This document shows positions 1 through 8,866 of a DNA stretch of 64,000 nucleotides, in pieces. Location: positions 1 through 64,000 of the forward strand of contig JAMPXC010000001.1 in NCBI GenBank assembly GCA_023701385.1, read 5' to 3'. The stretch is from Pseudobdellovibrio sp. Its GTDB lineage: Bacteria > Bdellovibrionota > Bdellovibrionia > Bdellovibrionales > Bdellovibrionaceae. The notes under the pieces are model-generated. The model worked only from the letters and a program-made list of their open reading frames with translations, made no database searches and had not been told where the DNA came from. Numbering within the stretch: position 1 is the stretch's first letter; each line of letters starts with the position of its first letter. The translations under genes were made by a program, and so were the position numbers.

Positions 1-326
1 CATACATAAAGTATCGAGCAATGGTGTGTATTTGCTGTCAGCCGTCAATGTAGTTTACTACATAACTAAGTTTGTTTGATCTATGTGTTCGATATCTTTG
101 CAGCTTTGTCTAGATAAGTAGCTGTCTCAGAACAGGAATTCAGCACCCTTATATATAGACATGCAGCATCGCAGCATGTTGGGGTAAAACTCTCAAGTCC
201 AGCGATTTTCATCATTGACTCAACTCACCAGACCAAAGGACAGTTATATATAGTTATCCGTTCTATCCCTTATCTTTGGCCGAGCCAGAGATTATAACCC
301 ATTTTCTTCGCAAAAGGAGTTTTGCT
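1..326. other. Upstream region of smc, no gene identified
   Basis: I see no convincing gene here. One frame is open from base 2 to a stop at about 79 (25 codons) and could be the tail of a gene outside the window, but that cannot be decided. The stretch has two copies of GCAGCAT near 163-176 and alternating TA runs near 150 and 246. TTGACT at 215-220 resembles a -35 box, but no good -10 lies 16-18 bases downstream. The last 15 bases carry the smc ribosome binding site. Confidence 0.5.
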
Positions 327-3300
327 TTGAGAATTAAAAAACTAGAACTTATCGGTTTTAAATCATTTAAAGATCGTACAGTTATTCAATTCGACGCTGG
401 TATCACAGGTATCGTTGGACCCAACGGTTGTGGTAAATCAAATATCGTAGATGCCTTAATGTGGGTTATGGGTGACCAATCAGCCAAAGACTTACGTGCA
501 TCGCAAATGACAGACGTTATCTTTGCCGGAGCCGAAAACTACGCACCATTAGGACTTTGCGAAGTTTCTTTAACTTTAGAAAATGATGGCGGTCCATTTC
601 CTGCCAAATACTTAAAACACTCTGAGATCATGGTAACTCGTCGTCTTCACAGAAATGGTGAGGGTGAATACTTTATCAATAAAGAACCAGCTCGTTTAAA
701 AGACGTGCAAGAAATCTTTATGGATACAGGTGCCGGATCTAAAGGTTTCTCGATCATCGCTCAAGGTATGATCGGTAAAATCATTACTTCTAAACCAGAA
801 GATCGCCGTATGCTCATCGAAGAAGCGGCGGGTATTACGAAGTTCAAAGCTCGTAAAAAAGAATCTCAACGTAAATTACAAAACACTGACCAAAACTTAG
901 TGCGTTTACAAGATATCATCGGCGAATTAAAACGCCAGATCGACTCTTTACAACGTCAGGCTCAGCGTGCTGAACGTTACCGTAACATCAAAACTCAAAT
1001 CGAAGATTTAGAATTATGGTTATCATCAGCTCAATACGTAGAGTTAGCACGTGCTGCGAATGAAGCGCAAAAGATCTTTGATGAAGCTCAATCTTTAGAA
1101 GTGGGCTCAGAAGCAGATCTTGCAGCTATGCAATCACAACTTGAAACAATGAAGTTGTCTGTGCTTGAGCAAGAAAAAGCTGTTGAAGACCGCCAACAGG
1201 AATTCTTCAACCACCAAGGTTCTGTTCAAAAGAAAGAGTTAGAAATCCAAGAATTACGCTTTACGCTTGAACAAGCTAAACGTAATGAACAAATGACGGG
1301 TAATATCTTAAGCGAACAGCAAGCTCGTTATGATTTATTAGCTCGTGACCAGGAAAATCTTCAGGCTCAGTCTGATGAGTTAAAAGCTGAATCAGAATAC
1401 TTAGCTGAAGAATCTTTAACTAAAGCTTTAGCTTTCAGTACAAACCAAAAACGTTTCACTGAAATCGATGAAGACTTAACAGTAAAACGCCGCGAGCAAT
1501 TTGCTTTAGGCCAATCTGAGTCGGCTTTAGATGCGAAATTAAATTCATTCAATGGCCAACGTTCAGAAGTGGCTGACCGTGTAGCTGGTGAAGAAATTAA
1601 ATTAGCTGAATTACGCGAAACACACCACGAGTTCGAAACTCGCCGTCGCAAAGTAACAAATGAATTAGACCAGCAACGTCAGTTACAATTAGATTTATCA
1701 AATGATGCTGAATCATTTGAAGCGAATAAAAAGATTTTGACTGAATCAGTTCAACGTAAACAAGTCGAAGTTCAAGAATTTAAAGATAATTTAAATGAAA
1801 CAGCTTCGCGCCTTTACGGTTTAGAAAACTTAGCACAAAACTTCGAAGGTTTCGAAGAGGGCGTTAAGCAAGTTATGCTTTGGTCAAAAGCCAGAACTGA
1901 ACAATCATTAAACGCTGACGGCACTGTGAATGAAACATTCCATCCAGTATCTGAAGTGATCGAAGTTCCAAGCGAATTTGAAATCGCTATGGAAGCTGCG
2001 CTTGGTTCTAAGTTGCAAATGCTTTTATCAAACAAGCAAGAAACTGCTTTAGAAGCTGTTGATTACTTAAAAGCACAAAACACAGGTCGTTCTTCTTTCT
2101 TTGCGGGCCAAGGCGAAAAAGCTTTAGCTCCGGCAGGAAATCCTGAGAATGAATCTGGTGTTATCGGTTTATTAAATAAAGTTGTGCGTTCAGACGAACA
2201 ATTCTCTCAATCAGTTGAAAACATCTTATCAGGTGTGGCGATTGTTGATTCAATCCGTACGGCTTTAGCTTTGCGTCCTACTTATGCTGGTTGGACATTT
2301 GTGACAACTGATGGTGATACGTTATCAGCTGATGGCGTATTAACAGGTGGATCGAAAGATTCAGCTGAATCAGGTGTTTTAAAACGCCGCCGAGAAATTA
2401 AAGAATTAACTGATAAGAAAAATGAATGGGCAGGTAAACTTGCCTTAGCGAACGCGGCTTTAAAGAAAACTGAAGAGCAATTAGCTAACGTACTTAATGA
2501 TTTCGAAGGCGCGCAAAAACGTCGCGTAGAACAAGAAATCAAAGTTGCTGAACTTCGTAAAGACTTAGAACGTGCTGATAATGAACTTCAACAAGCGGCT
2601 AACGCTGTTGAAAGACAAGATAAAGAAGTTCGCCGTTTAACAGAACAATTAGCGATGTTAGACGAAAAGATTTCTGAAATGACAGAAAATCTAGAGACCT
2701 TACGCACAAATAAAGTTGAATTAGAAACTTCTATCAACTCGTTATCTAACGAATACGATGCGATGAAAGATGGTTTTGAAACTCAACAAGCTGAAGTGAC
2801 TGATCTGCAAATCAAGTCAGCTTCTAAATCGCAAGAATACCAAGGTTTAGTACGCCAATTAGAAATGGTGACTAAACAAGTGACTGAGCTTTCACATCAA
2901 GTAAACCGTATGTCAGAAGAAGCTGAAGGTTACTCTTCGCAAATGACAGAAGGTTCGTATGCACTTGAGCAAGCTAAGATCGATTTCGAAAGAATGGTTA
3001 CTGACATTGAAGCTAAACGTTTAGATTTAGCTCAATTCAAAAATCAATTTGAAATCGAAACTGCTGATATTCGTGCGTTAGATGAAAAAGTTGTTACAAC
3101 TCAACGTGAGCGTAACGAACGTTTAGCGCGTATGAATGAGTCACAATTAAAACTTGAACAAGCTAAAATGAAAGAACAGTACTTAGTCGAGCAAACGCGC
3201 GAGAAGTACATGGTTAATCTTGCTGACGTTGTTGAAAAATACATCGGCCGCGAAGGTGACCCAATTGCAGCTGTTGAAGAATTAAAAGAATTACGCGAAA

Positions 3301-3914
3301 AATTAGCTAAAATCGGTGAAGTGAACTTATCGGCGATTGCTGAATTCTCTGAAACTCAAGAACGTTATGCGTTCTTAACGAAGCAGCATGAAGATTTAAC
3401 TGAAGCGAAAGAACAACTTCGCAAAGTGATCGATCGTATCAACAAAATCTGCTCGAAACGTTTCAAAGAAACTTTTGATTTAGTTAACGAAAGATTCCAA
3501 AAAGTATTCCCTGTTCTTTTCGGCGGTGGTGAAGCGTTACTGCAAATCGTTGAAAATGAAGAAAAAGGCGAGATGGGTATCGAAATCATCGCTAAGCCTC
3601 CAGGTAAGAAAATGCAGAACGTAACTCTAATGTCGGGTGGTGAAAAAGCCCTAACTGCGGTTGCGCTTGTATTCTCGATCTTCTTAGTTAAGCCGTCTCC
3701 GTACTGCTTACTGGATGAGGTTGATGCGCCACTTGATGACGCCAACGTATTCCGTTTCAACGACTTAGTTCGTGAAATGGCGAAACGTTCACAAATCATC
3801 GTAGTAACGCATAATAAACACACTATGGAAGTAGCTCAGAAACTTTACGGCGTAACTATGCAAGAGCGTGGTGTATCGACGATGGTTTCTGTAAGCTTAG
3901 CTGATATTAAGTAA
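327..3914 (+). CDS. smc: Chromosome segregation protein SMC
   Basis: SMC ATPase that compacts and organises the nucleoid with ScpA/ScpB. The 1195-residue length fits the family. The Walker A motif GPNGCGKS is at about residues 31-38, followed by a long coiled coil, a hinge near residues 500-650, a second coiled coil, and the C-terminal ABC signature LMSGGEKAL (about 1100) with Walker B LLDEVDAPLDD (about 1128). I chose the TTG at 327 because AAGGAGT sits 7 bases upstream and the protein then begins with the usual RIKKLELIGFKSF. An in-frame TTG at 276 would add 17 residues, has no ribosome binding site and is unlike the family N-terminus. It heads a co-directional block; the next gene starts 8 bases after the stop. 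Confidence 0.96.
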   Translation: MRIKKLELIGFKSFKDRTVIQFDAGITGIVGPNGCGKSNIVDALMWVMGDQSAKDLRASQMTDVIFAGAENYAPLGLCEVSLTLENDGGPFPAKYLKHSEIMVTRRLHRNGEGEYFINKEPARLKDVQEIFMDTGAGSKGFSIIAQGMIGKIITSKPEDRRMLIEEAAGITKFKARKKESQRKLQNTDQNLVRLQDIIGELKRQIDSLQRQAQRAERYRNIKTQIEDLELWLSSAQYVELARAANEAQKIFDEAQSLEVGSEADLAAMQSQLETMKLSVLEQEKAVEDRQQEFFNHQGSVQKKELEIQELRFTLEQAKRNEQMTGNILSEQQARYDLLARDQENLQAQSDELKAESEYLAEESLTKALAFSTNQKRFTEIDEDLTVKRREQFALGQSESALDAKLNSFNGQRSEVADRVAGEEIKLAELRETHHEFETRRRKVTNELDQQRQLQLDLSNDAESFEANKKILTESVQRKQVEVQEFKDNLNETASRLYGLENLAQNFEGFEEGVKQVMLWSKARTEQSLNADGTVNETFHPVSEVIEVPSEFEIAMEAALGSKLQMLLSNKQETALEAVDYLKAQNTGRSSFFAGQGEKALAPAGNPENESGVIGLLNKVVRSDEQFSQSVENILSGVAIVDSIRTALALRPTYAGWTFVTTDGDTLSADGVLTGGSKDSAESGVLKRRREIKELTDKKNEWAGKLALANAALKKTEEQLANVLNDFEGAQKRRVEQEIKVAELRKDLERADNELQQAANAVERQDKEVRRLTEQLAMLDEKISEMTENLETLRTNKVELETSINSLSNEYDAMKDGFETQQAEVTDLQIKSASKSQEYQGLVRQLEMVTKQVTELSHQVNRMSEEAEGYSSQMTEGSYALEQAKIDFERMVTDIEAKRLDLAQFKNQFEIETADIRALDEKVVTTQRERNERLARMNESQLKLEQAKMKEQYLVEQTREKYMVNLADVVEKYIGREGDPIAAVEELKELREKLAKIGEVNLSAIAEFSETQERYAFLTKQHEDLTEAKEQLRKVIDRINKICSKRFKETFDLVNERFQKVFPVLFGGGEALLQIVENEEKGEMGIEIIAKPPGKKMQNVTLMSGGEKALTAVALVFSIFLVKPSPYCLLDEVDAPLDDANVFRFNDLVREMAKRSQIIVVTHNKHTMEVAQKLYGVTMQERGVSTMVSVSLADIK

Positions 3915-3922
3915 GAATTTAG

Positions 3923-4315
3923 ATGGCAAAACTAGTAGTTGTAGCATTAATCACTTTAGGAAGTTTAATTTGTAAGGCGGAGGGCGCTGGCAAAGCTGTT
4001 AGCGCTGACGGAGAAGCCATTCGCCGAGAAGTTAAAGCTCACTTAGTTGAAGTGAAAACATGCTACGACGAGGCCATTAAAAAAGATTCAAAACTTGGTG
4101 AAGGTAAAATTATTATTCAGTTTGAGGTTGATGAGGCTGGAAAAATCACATCGGCCAAGGCCAACGAACAAAAATCCACTCTTAAAAACAGCGATGTCGA
4201 GCAATGCTTAGTCAAAAAATTTAAGTCGTGGACATTCCCAGCGAGTCCAAAAGGGACAATTGTTGCGGTATCTTACCCCTTCGTATTTAAGCGCGATCAA
4301 CAACCGGCTAAATAA
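3923..4315 (+). CDS. Secreted TonB/AgmX-PglI C-terminal domain protein
   Basis: A 130-residue protein with a short N-terminal signal-like segment (about 1-22) followed by a single domain. Its pattern of VKTCYDEAIKKD, a beta strand IIIQFEVDEAGKIT, then VEQCLVKKFKSWTFP and a final VSYPFVF strand matches the AgmX/PglI or TonB-type C-terminal domain common in Bdellovibrio and myxobacteria. The two cysteines (in TCYD and QCLV) may form a disulphide. TonB-like domains usually contact envelope proteins, but this protein lacks a long spacer, so its partner is unknown. It lies 8 bases after smc and 59 bases before ftsY, probably in the same transcription unit. The link to smc and ftsY looks positional, not functional. 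Confidence 0.75.
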   Translation: MAKLVVVALITLGSLICKAEGAGKAVSADGEAIRREVKAHLVEVKTCYDEAIKKDSKLGEGKIIIQFEVDEAGKITSAKANEQKSTLKNSDVEQCLVKKFKSWTFPASPKGTIVAVSYPFVFKRDQQPAK

Positions 4316-4374
4316 TGCGCCACGCCAGTGGTTTAGATTTTTATCTCTGAAAAAATCGTGTAATAAGACTCCTT

Positions 4375-5589
4375 ATGTCTGAGTCACATTCTTATCAAAT
4401 GAATATTCTGTTAATCGCCGTTGTGGTCCTAGCTTTGGCGATTTTTGTTCCTGTTGTCTTATCTGTATTTAAAAAGAAAAAGCCTTACACACCTCCACCG
4501 CTTGAGACACCTTTTGCGGATAAAGAGCCGTTACATAAATCTGAGCCAACGCCGCACACAGAGCTTGCTGAGTTTACGGCTTCAACAGCCGTAACACATG
4601 AAGAGCCAACGCCTGCTAAGGCCATATCAGTTGATGAGTTTGAATCAAAAGCGAATATTCATTCAGCTTTAACGAAAACTAAAGACAGTTTTTTTGGCCG
4701 TATTAAAAATGCTTTCTCAAATACAGATAAGAAAAAAGTTTTAGAAGAGATCGAAGAGGTTTTATACACAAGCGATCTTGGTCCTAAAACGGTGCAAAAA
4801 CTTTTAGATAAAGTTGACGCTGAATTATCAAATTCAGATATGGCAGATATTACTAAAGTTAAAAATGCTTTATCTGAGCAAATGCAGGAAATTTTATTAG
4901 ATATTCATGCTTCACAAAAAGATTCAAAACTAGTTTCTGAACTTGTGAAAAAACAAAACGATGGCCCGACGGTATTAATGATCGTTGGTGTAAATGGCGC
5001 TGGTAAAACAACTTCAATCGGTAAAATCACCGCGCAATTAGCGCATCAGGGTTTTAAAGTTTTAGTGGCCGCGGGCGATACTTTCCGTGCGGCAGCCGGT
5101 GGGCAGTTAAAAGTTTGGACAGAGCGTGCGCAAAACACGAATGGCCATGTTGAAATTTTCTGGCCAGAAAACGTCACTGACCCAGCAGCGGTGGCGTTTG
5201 ATGCTGTTAACAAAGGTAAAGCTGGCGCTTATGATTTCGTAATTTTAGATACAGCAGGACGTCTTCACACCCAAGGTCACTTGATGGAAGAACTTAAAAA
5301 AGTAAAGCGTGTGATGACAAAAGTGATCGCCGATGCTCCTCATGAAACTTGGATCGTATTAGATGCCAACTCTGGACAAAATGCCTTAAACCAAGCGGTT
5401 GAATTCAATAAAGCCCTTGAAGTAACCGGTGTGGTGTTAACTAAAATGGATGGAACAGCGAAGGGTGGTGTAGCCCTTGGTGTTGTTGATCAATTAGCTA
5501 AACCGATCCGTTTAGTGGGTCTTGGTGAGAAAATCGGTGATTTAAAAGTGTTTGAACCGAAAGAGTACATTGATTCCATCTTAGGATAA
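4375..5589 (+). CDS. ftsY: Signal recognition particle receptor FtsY with membrane anchor
   Basis: SRP receptor GTPase that docks ribosome-nascent chain complexes at the inner membrane. The NG domain occupies the C-terminal 290 residues: P-loop GVNGAGKTT (about 204), GDTFRAAA, DTAGRLH (about 292) and TKMDGTAKGG (about 355). The first 35 residues hold a hydrophobic segment (about residues 9-31) followed by FKKKK, so this FtsY appears to be an integral membrane protein. It is followed by a Pro/Glu-rich acidic linker (about 40-85). E. coli FtsY associates peripherally, whereas anchored FtsY is known in some other lineages. The downstream gene begins 19 bases after the stop. Confidence 0.95.
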   Translation: MSESHSYQMNILLIAVVVLALAIFVPVVLSVFKKKKPYTPPPLETPFADKEPLHKSEPTPHTELAEFTASTAVTHEEPTPAKAISVDEFESKANIHSALTKTKDSFFGRIKNAFSNTDKKKVLEEIEEVLYTSDLGPKTVQKLLDKVDAELSNSDMADITKVKNALSEQMQEILLDIHASQKDSKLVSELVKKQNDGPTVLMIVGVNGAGKTTSIGKITAQLAHQGFKVLVAAGDTFRAAAGGQLKVWTERAQNTNGHVEIFWPENVTDPAAVAFDAVNKGKAGAYDFVILDTAGRLHTQGHLMEELKKVKRVMTKVIADAPHETWIVLDANSGQNALNQAVEFNKALEVTGVVLTKMDGTAKGGVALGVVDQLAKPIRLVGLGEKIGDLKVFEPKEYIDSILG

Positions 5590-5608
5590 GGGTTTAATAT
5601 CTAACTAG

Positions 5609-6202
5609 ATGTTAAAAACTTTTTGGTTCGTCTTTTTATTTACGTTTTGTACTTTTGCAGAAGATCTGGAGCCCATGCCGGCTCCGGTTGTGCCTCTAGG
5701 GCCAAAGCTTTCAGTCTTACAAACCCAGATCAGTAGCTGTGGTTTAACTTTTCCTAACTTAAATAAGATTTCAAATTACAATCAGCTCTATGCGGCTTTA
5801 GAGAAAAAATATCTGCTGTTTGCTGAAAAGATCGTTGAACGCGAAATCCGTTACCGTTCTAAGGGCGAAAACTATAAATTGCGCGTGAATAACGACATTA
5901 TGTCGCTGTTTCGTTTAGGTGAAGAGGATCGCGTGATTCCGACGACCATTGACATCCCAAAGCCTATTGATGCAAAGCAGAAGATTACGACGGCAAAAGG
6001 TAAAATTAAACAGCTTACACTCAATGCAAAAATCGAAGAAGATTGGGGCCAGTATTTTGAGCAACGTGAAAACGGGGTTCAGATCGAATACAGCATTCGT
6101 AATTCTAAAATCAGCCAGATGAAAATCAATCTGACCAAAACTAAGCAAACTTTAGATTGTAAAGTGAAGAGCGATTCTGAAGTTTGTTTTTGTCTTAAAT
6201 AA
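5609..6202 (+). CDS. Small exported protein of unknown function
   Basis: A 197-residue protein with a hydrophobic N-terminus (residues 1-17, ending in FCTFAED) that looks like a signal peptide, then a Pro-rich stretch EPMPAPVVPLGP. The remainder is mixed alpha/beta and fairly basic; cysteines occur near residue 44 and as a cluster at the C-terminus (CKVKSDSEVCFCLK). I do not recognise a family. It follows ftsY by 19 bases and may be co-transcribed. The ribosome binding site is weak. The terminal cysteines suggest disulphide bonding outside the cytoplasm, which is an inference. Confidence 0.7.
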   Translation: MLKTFWFVFLFTFCTFAEDLEPMPAPVVPLGPKLSVLQTQISSCGLTFPNLNKISNYNQLYAALEKKYLLFAEKIVEREIRYRSKGENYKLRVNNDIMSLFRLGEEDRVIPTTIDIPKPIDAKQKITTAKGKIKQLTLNAKIEEDWGQYFEQRENGVQIEYSIRNSKISQMKINLTKTKQTLDCKVKSDSEVCFCLK

Positions 6203-6318
6203 TGTGAATAAAACCACTTGCGTAGGGCTTCTTTAACTCCTTATACTTATTGATGTAAGTCATTGTTTACTTTGGAATTTTCCATTTTTTTAAAGCGACT
6301 AACGGAAATACATACAGC

Positions 6319-6678
6319 ATGAAGCACGACGCAAAAAAGGACTCATCAGTTAAGAATAACGCTAGCGAATCAGCTAAGCCCACTTTCGATTTTAAAATCG
6401 CAGGTGTTTCTTATAAAATTAAAACTTCACACGACGAACAAACTCTTCAACAACTTGTTGAGTACGTTGATGGTAAAGTATCTGAAGCCATGAAAGCGAC
6501 AAAAAATTCTTCTTTTCAAAATGCAGCTGTTCTTGCATCCCTTAATATCGCCGAAGAAATGATTCTTCTTAAACGCAGAGCCCAAGCCGAACTAGAAAAA
6601 CTAGAACAAAAAGCCCTTAAGCTCGCTCAAGAAATCGAAAATACCAAAGCCAACAAGACGCTAAATGTTTCGCCGTAA
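6319..6678 (+). CDS. zapA: Cell division protein ZapA-like
   Basis: A 119-residue protein of the ZapA family, which cross-links FtsZ filaments at the Z-ring. After a charged N-terminal extension (about 20 residues) comes the ZapA core: FKIAGVSYKIKTSHDEQTLQQLVEYVD, then an Asn/Ala-rich helix QNAAVLASLNIAEEMILLKRRAQAELEKLEQ forming the coiled coil. Length and helix pattern fit the family. A 5-formyl-THF cyclo-ligase gene follows 32 bases downstream; the zapA-cyclo-ligase pairing is common in proteobacteria. No Shine-Dalgarno sequence is obvious, so the exact start is less certain than the gene. Confidence 0.88.
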   Translation: MKHDAKKDSSVKNNASESAKPTFDFKIAGVSYKIKTSHDEQTLQQLVEYVDGKVSEAMKATKNSSFQNAAVLASLNIAEEMILLKRRAQAELEKLEQKALKLAQEIENTKANKTLNVSP

Positions 6679-6710
6679 GCGAACCTAATATACGTTTTGA
6701 GGTTTTATAA

Positions 6711-7310
6711 ATGTCCCAACAGACGAAATCTTTAAAAAAAGATTTACGAACTGCTGTTATTGCCGAAACACTTTCACGCAGTGAAGGTGAACGCGCACTC
6801 TTATCGGGAAAAATTCAAAACCAGTTAACACAGTTTTCTCAAAAACAATCTGGCTTTTGGGGCGCTTTCAAACCCTTACCTTCTGAACCCCAAGTAAACT
6901 TCGACCAGTTGAATTCAGCGATCAAATGCTGTTACCCAAAAGTAACCGGCGATGATCTAGAATTTTATGCCGATGTGGATCAGTGGAATAAATCTGGCCT
7001 ACATGTGCAAGAACCGGTCAATGGCACAAAAGTAAAACTGTCTGACTTATCGGGCATTTTTGTTCCCGCATTAGCGTTTCATGCTGATGGTCACCGTTTA
7101 GGTCGCGGCAAGGGCTTTTACGACCGCGCTTTAGCTGACTTCACAGGTCCTAAAGTGGGCGTTTGTTATCAGTTTAATATTTTAAAATCTGTACCGACTG
7201 AAAGTCATGATGTGGGTATGGATTATATCATTACCGATGAAAAAATTATTCAACCTCGTGGGAGCGTAGCTCCCCAAGGAAATACAGGAGATCAAAGATC
7301 ATGGAACTAG
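6711..7310 (+). CDS. 5-formyltetrahydrofolate cyclo-ligase
   Basis: Converts 5-formyl-THF to 5,10-methenyl-THF using ATP and so clears a dead-end folate inhibitor. The 199-residue length is typical. An N-terminal basic stretch (SLKKDLRTAVIAETLSRSEG) resembles the ATP-binding KxxLR region, and the signature near the C-terminus, FVPALAFHADGHRLGRGKGFYDRAL, contains the family RLGxGxGxYDR motif. The start has GAGG about 10 bases upstream. Its last 10 bases overlap the start of the RNase Y gene, indicating coupled translation. A short perfect hairpin (GGAGC-GTA-GCTCC, 7261-7273) lies inside the 3' end of the gene. Confidence 0.93.
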   Translation: MSQQTKSLKKDLRTAVIAETLSRSEGERALLSGKIQNQLTQFSQKQSGFWGAFKPLPSEPQVNFDQLNSAIKCCYPKVTGDDLEFYADVDQWNKSGLHVQEPVNGTKVKLSDLSGIFVPALAFHADGHRLGRGKGFYDRALADFTGPKVGVCYQFNILKSVPTESHDVGMDYIITDEKIIQPRGSVAPQGNTGDQRSWN

Positions 7311-8863
7311 TTATTGCCGCCGTTGTAGGATTACTTATTGGCGCGTTTGCAGTATTTGCAGCCATTCGCATGCACGAAGCAAGCACAAAAAAGACAGCTA
7401 AAGGCGAAGCCGATAAAATCATTAACAAAGCAAAATCAGAAGCTTCTAAATTAAAAAAAGATTCTGAAACAAAAGCTAAAGATTTCGAAACTAAAGCGCG
7501 TAAAACAGTTGAAACTGAAATCAACAAGCAAAAAGCGCAATTAAAAAACAAAGAAACGCAATTAGAGCGTCGTCTTAAAGAAATCGAAGACCAGCACAAA
7601 CATAGAAGCGAAGAAAACGTTAAGTTTGAGCAATCATTAAAAGACCGCCAAGAAAGAATCCATATTTCTGAAGCGCGTTTACGTGAAGCTGAAAAAACAA
7701 CTCAAGATCAAATTCAATTCGTACAAAAGAAATTAGAAAACGTTGCTGGGATGTCACAAGAGCAAGCTAAACGTGAATTATTCCAAGTTCTTGAAGAGTC
7801 GGCAAAAAAAGAAGCAGCTGCTAAGATTGCTGAAATCGAAGAGCAAGCGATGAAAGAATCTGATCGCAAAACAAGAAACATCATTGCCCGTGCTTTAGCG
7901 CGTTTTGCTTCTGAGTACACCTCAGAAAGAACAGTAACGGTTATGCAATTAACTTCTGACGAGATGAAAGGTAAAATCATCGGTCGTGAAGGTCGTAACA
8001 TCAGAACTCTTGAAGCTATGTGCGGTGTGGATTTAATCGTTGACGACACTCCAGAAACAATCGTGATCTCTGGTTTTGATCCGGTTCGCCGTGAATTAGC
8101 TCGCCGTACAATCGATAAGTTAATGGAAGACGGTCGCGTTCATCCGGCCCGTATTGAAGAAGTTGTTGAAAAACAAAAATCTGAACTACAAAAATCAATG
8201 AAAGAAGAAGGCGATAAAGTGATCACTGAGCTTGGTCTTGCAGGTATGCACGGTGAGCTTGTGAAATACGTGGGTGCGTTGAAGTACCGTAACTTACACG
8301 CGCAAAACGCTTTAAATCATTCTTTAGAAGTCGCTCATATCTCGGGATTATTAGCGGCTGAACTTGGTTACAACGTGAAAATGGCTAAACGTGCCGGTGT
8401 ATTACACGGTATCGGACTCGCTGCTGATCACTCGATGGAAGGAAGCTACTCGCAAGTCGGTTCTGAGATCGCTAAAAAATTAGGTGAAAACGAAGAAGTT
8501 TGCCACGCGATTGCTTCGCATAACGATGACAAACACCAATCAGTTCTAGCTTGGATTGTTCACGCAGCAAATATTTTATCAAATGCTCGCCCAGGTGCTC
8601 GTCGTCCGCAAATGGATAGTTTTATTAACCGTTTAAAAGAATTAGAATCTATTTCAAATTCTTTCGATGGCGTTATCAAATCTGTGGCGTTACAAGCAGG
8701 CCGCGAAGTGCGCGTGTTAGTTGAAAGTTCACGTGTAACTGATGATCAATCAGTGATGTTAGCTCGTGATATTATCAAGAAAATCGAACGCGAAATGCCA
8801 CATGCTGGTGGCGTAAAAGTGACTGTAGTTCGTGAGTCACGCGCGGTTGAGATTGCGAGATAG
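7301..8863 (+). CDS. rny: Ribonuclease Y homologue with altered HD site
   Basis: Membrane-anchored RNase Y family protein, 520 residues as in Bacillus subtilis. It has an N-terminal membrane helix (about 2-22), a long Lys/Glu coiled coil, a KH domain (GKIIGREGRNIRTLEAMCGVDLIVDD, about 225-250) and an HD domain that starts at NHSLEVA. In active enzymes the metal-binding residues are the HD of LLHDIGK, SHHGD, and an Asp in AADALS. Here they read LHGIGLA (H369-G370), SHNDD (407-410) and AANILS (N424). The fold is clearly conserved, including ARPGAR and IQAGREVRVLV-like segments, but the nuclease may be inactive or use another metal arrangement. It overlaps the cyclo-ligase gene by 10 bases and is followed after 3 bases by tyrS. 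Confidence 0.93.
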   Translation: MELVIAAVVGLLIGAFAVFAAIRMHEASTKKTAKGEADKIINKAKSEASKLKKDSETKAKDFETKARKTVETEINKQKAQLKNKETQLERRLKEIEDQHKHRSEENVKFEQSLKDRQERIHISEARLREAEKTTQDQIQFVQKKLENVAGMSQEQAKRELFQVLEESAKKEAAAKIAEIEEQAMKESDRKTRNIIARALARFASEYTSERTVTVMQLTSDEMKGKIIGREGRNIRTLEAMCGVDLIVDDTPETIVISGFDPVRRELARRTIDKLMEDGRVHPARIEEVVEKQKSELQKSMKEEGDKVITELGLAGMHGELVKYVGALKYRNLHAQNALNHSLEVAHISGLLAAELGYNVKMAKRAGVLHGIGLAADHSMEGSYSQVGSEIAKKLGENEEVCHAIASHNDDKHQSVLAWIVHAANILSNARPGARRPQMDSFINRLKELESISNSFDGVIKSVALQAGREVRVLVESSRVTDDQSVMLARDIIKKIEREMPHAGGVKVTVVRESRAVEIAR

Positions 8864-8866
8864 TTA

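Noticed and set aside
215-252. Promoter TTGACT ... TATATA before smc
   Set aside because: The spacing of about 26 bases does not fit a sigma-70 promoter.
276-326. TTG at 276 as the smc start
   Set aside because: No ribosome binding site and the added 17 residues do not resemble SMC N-termini; TTG at 327 has AAGGAGT and a family-like start.
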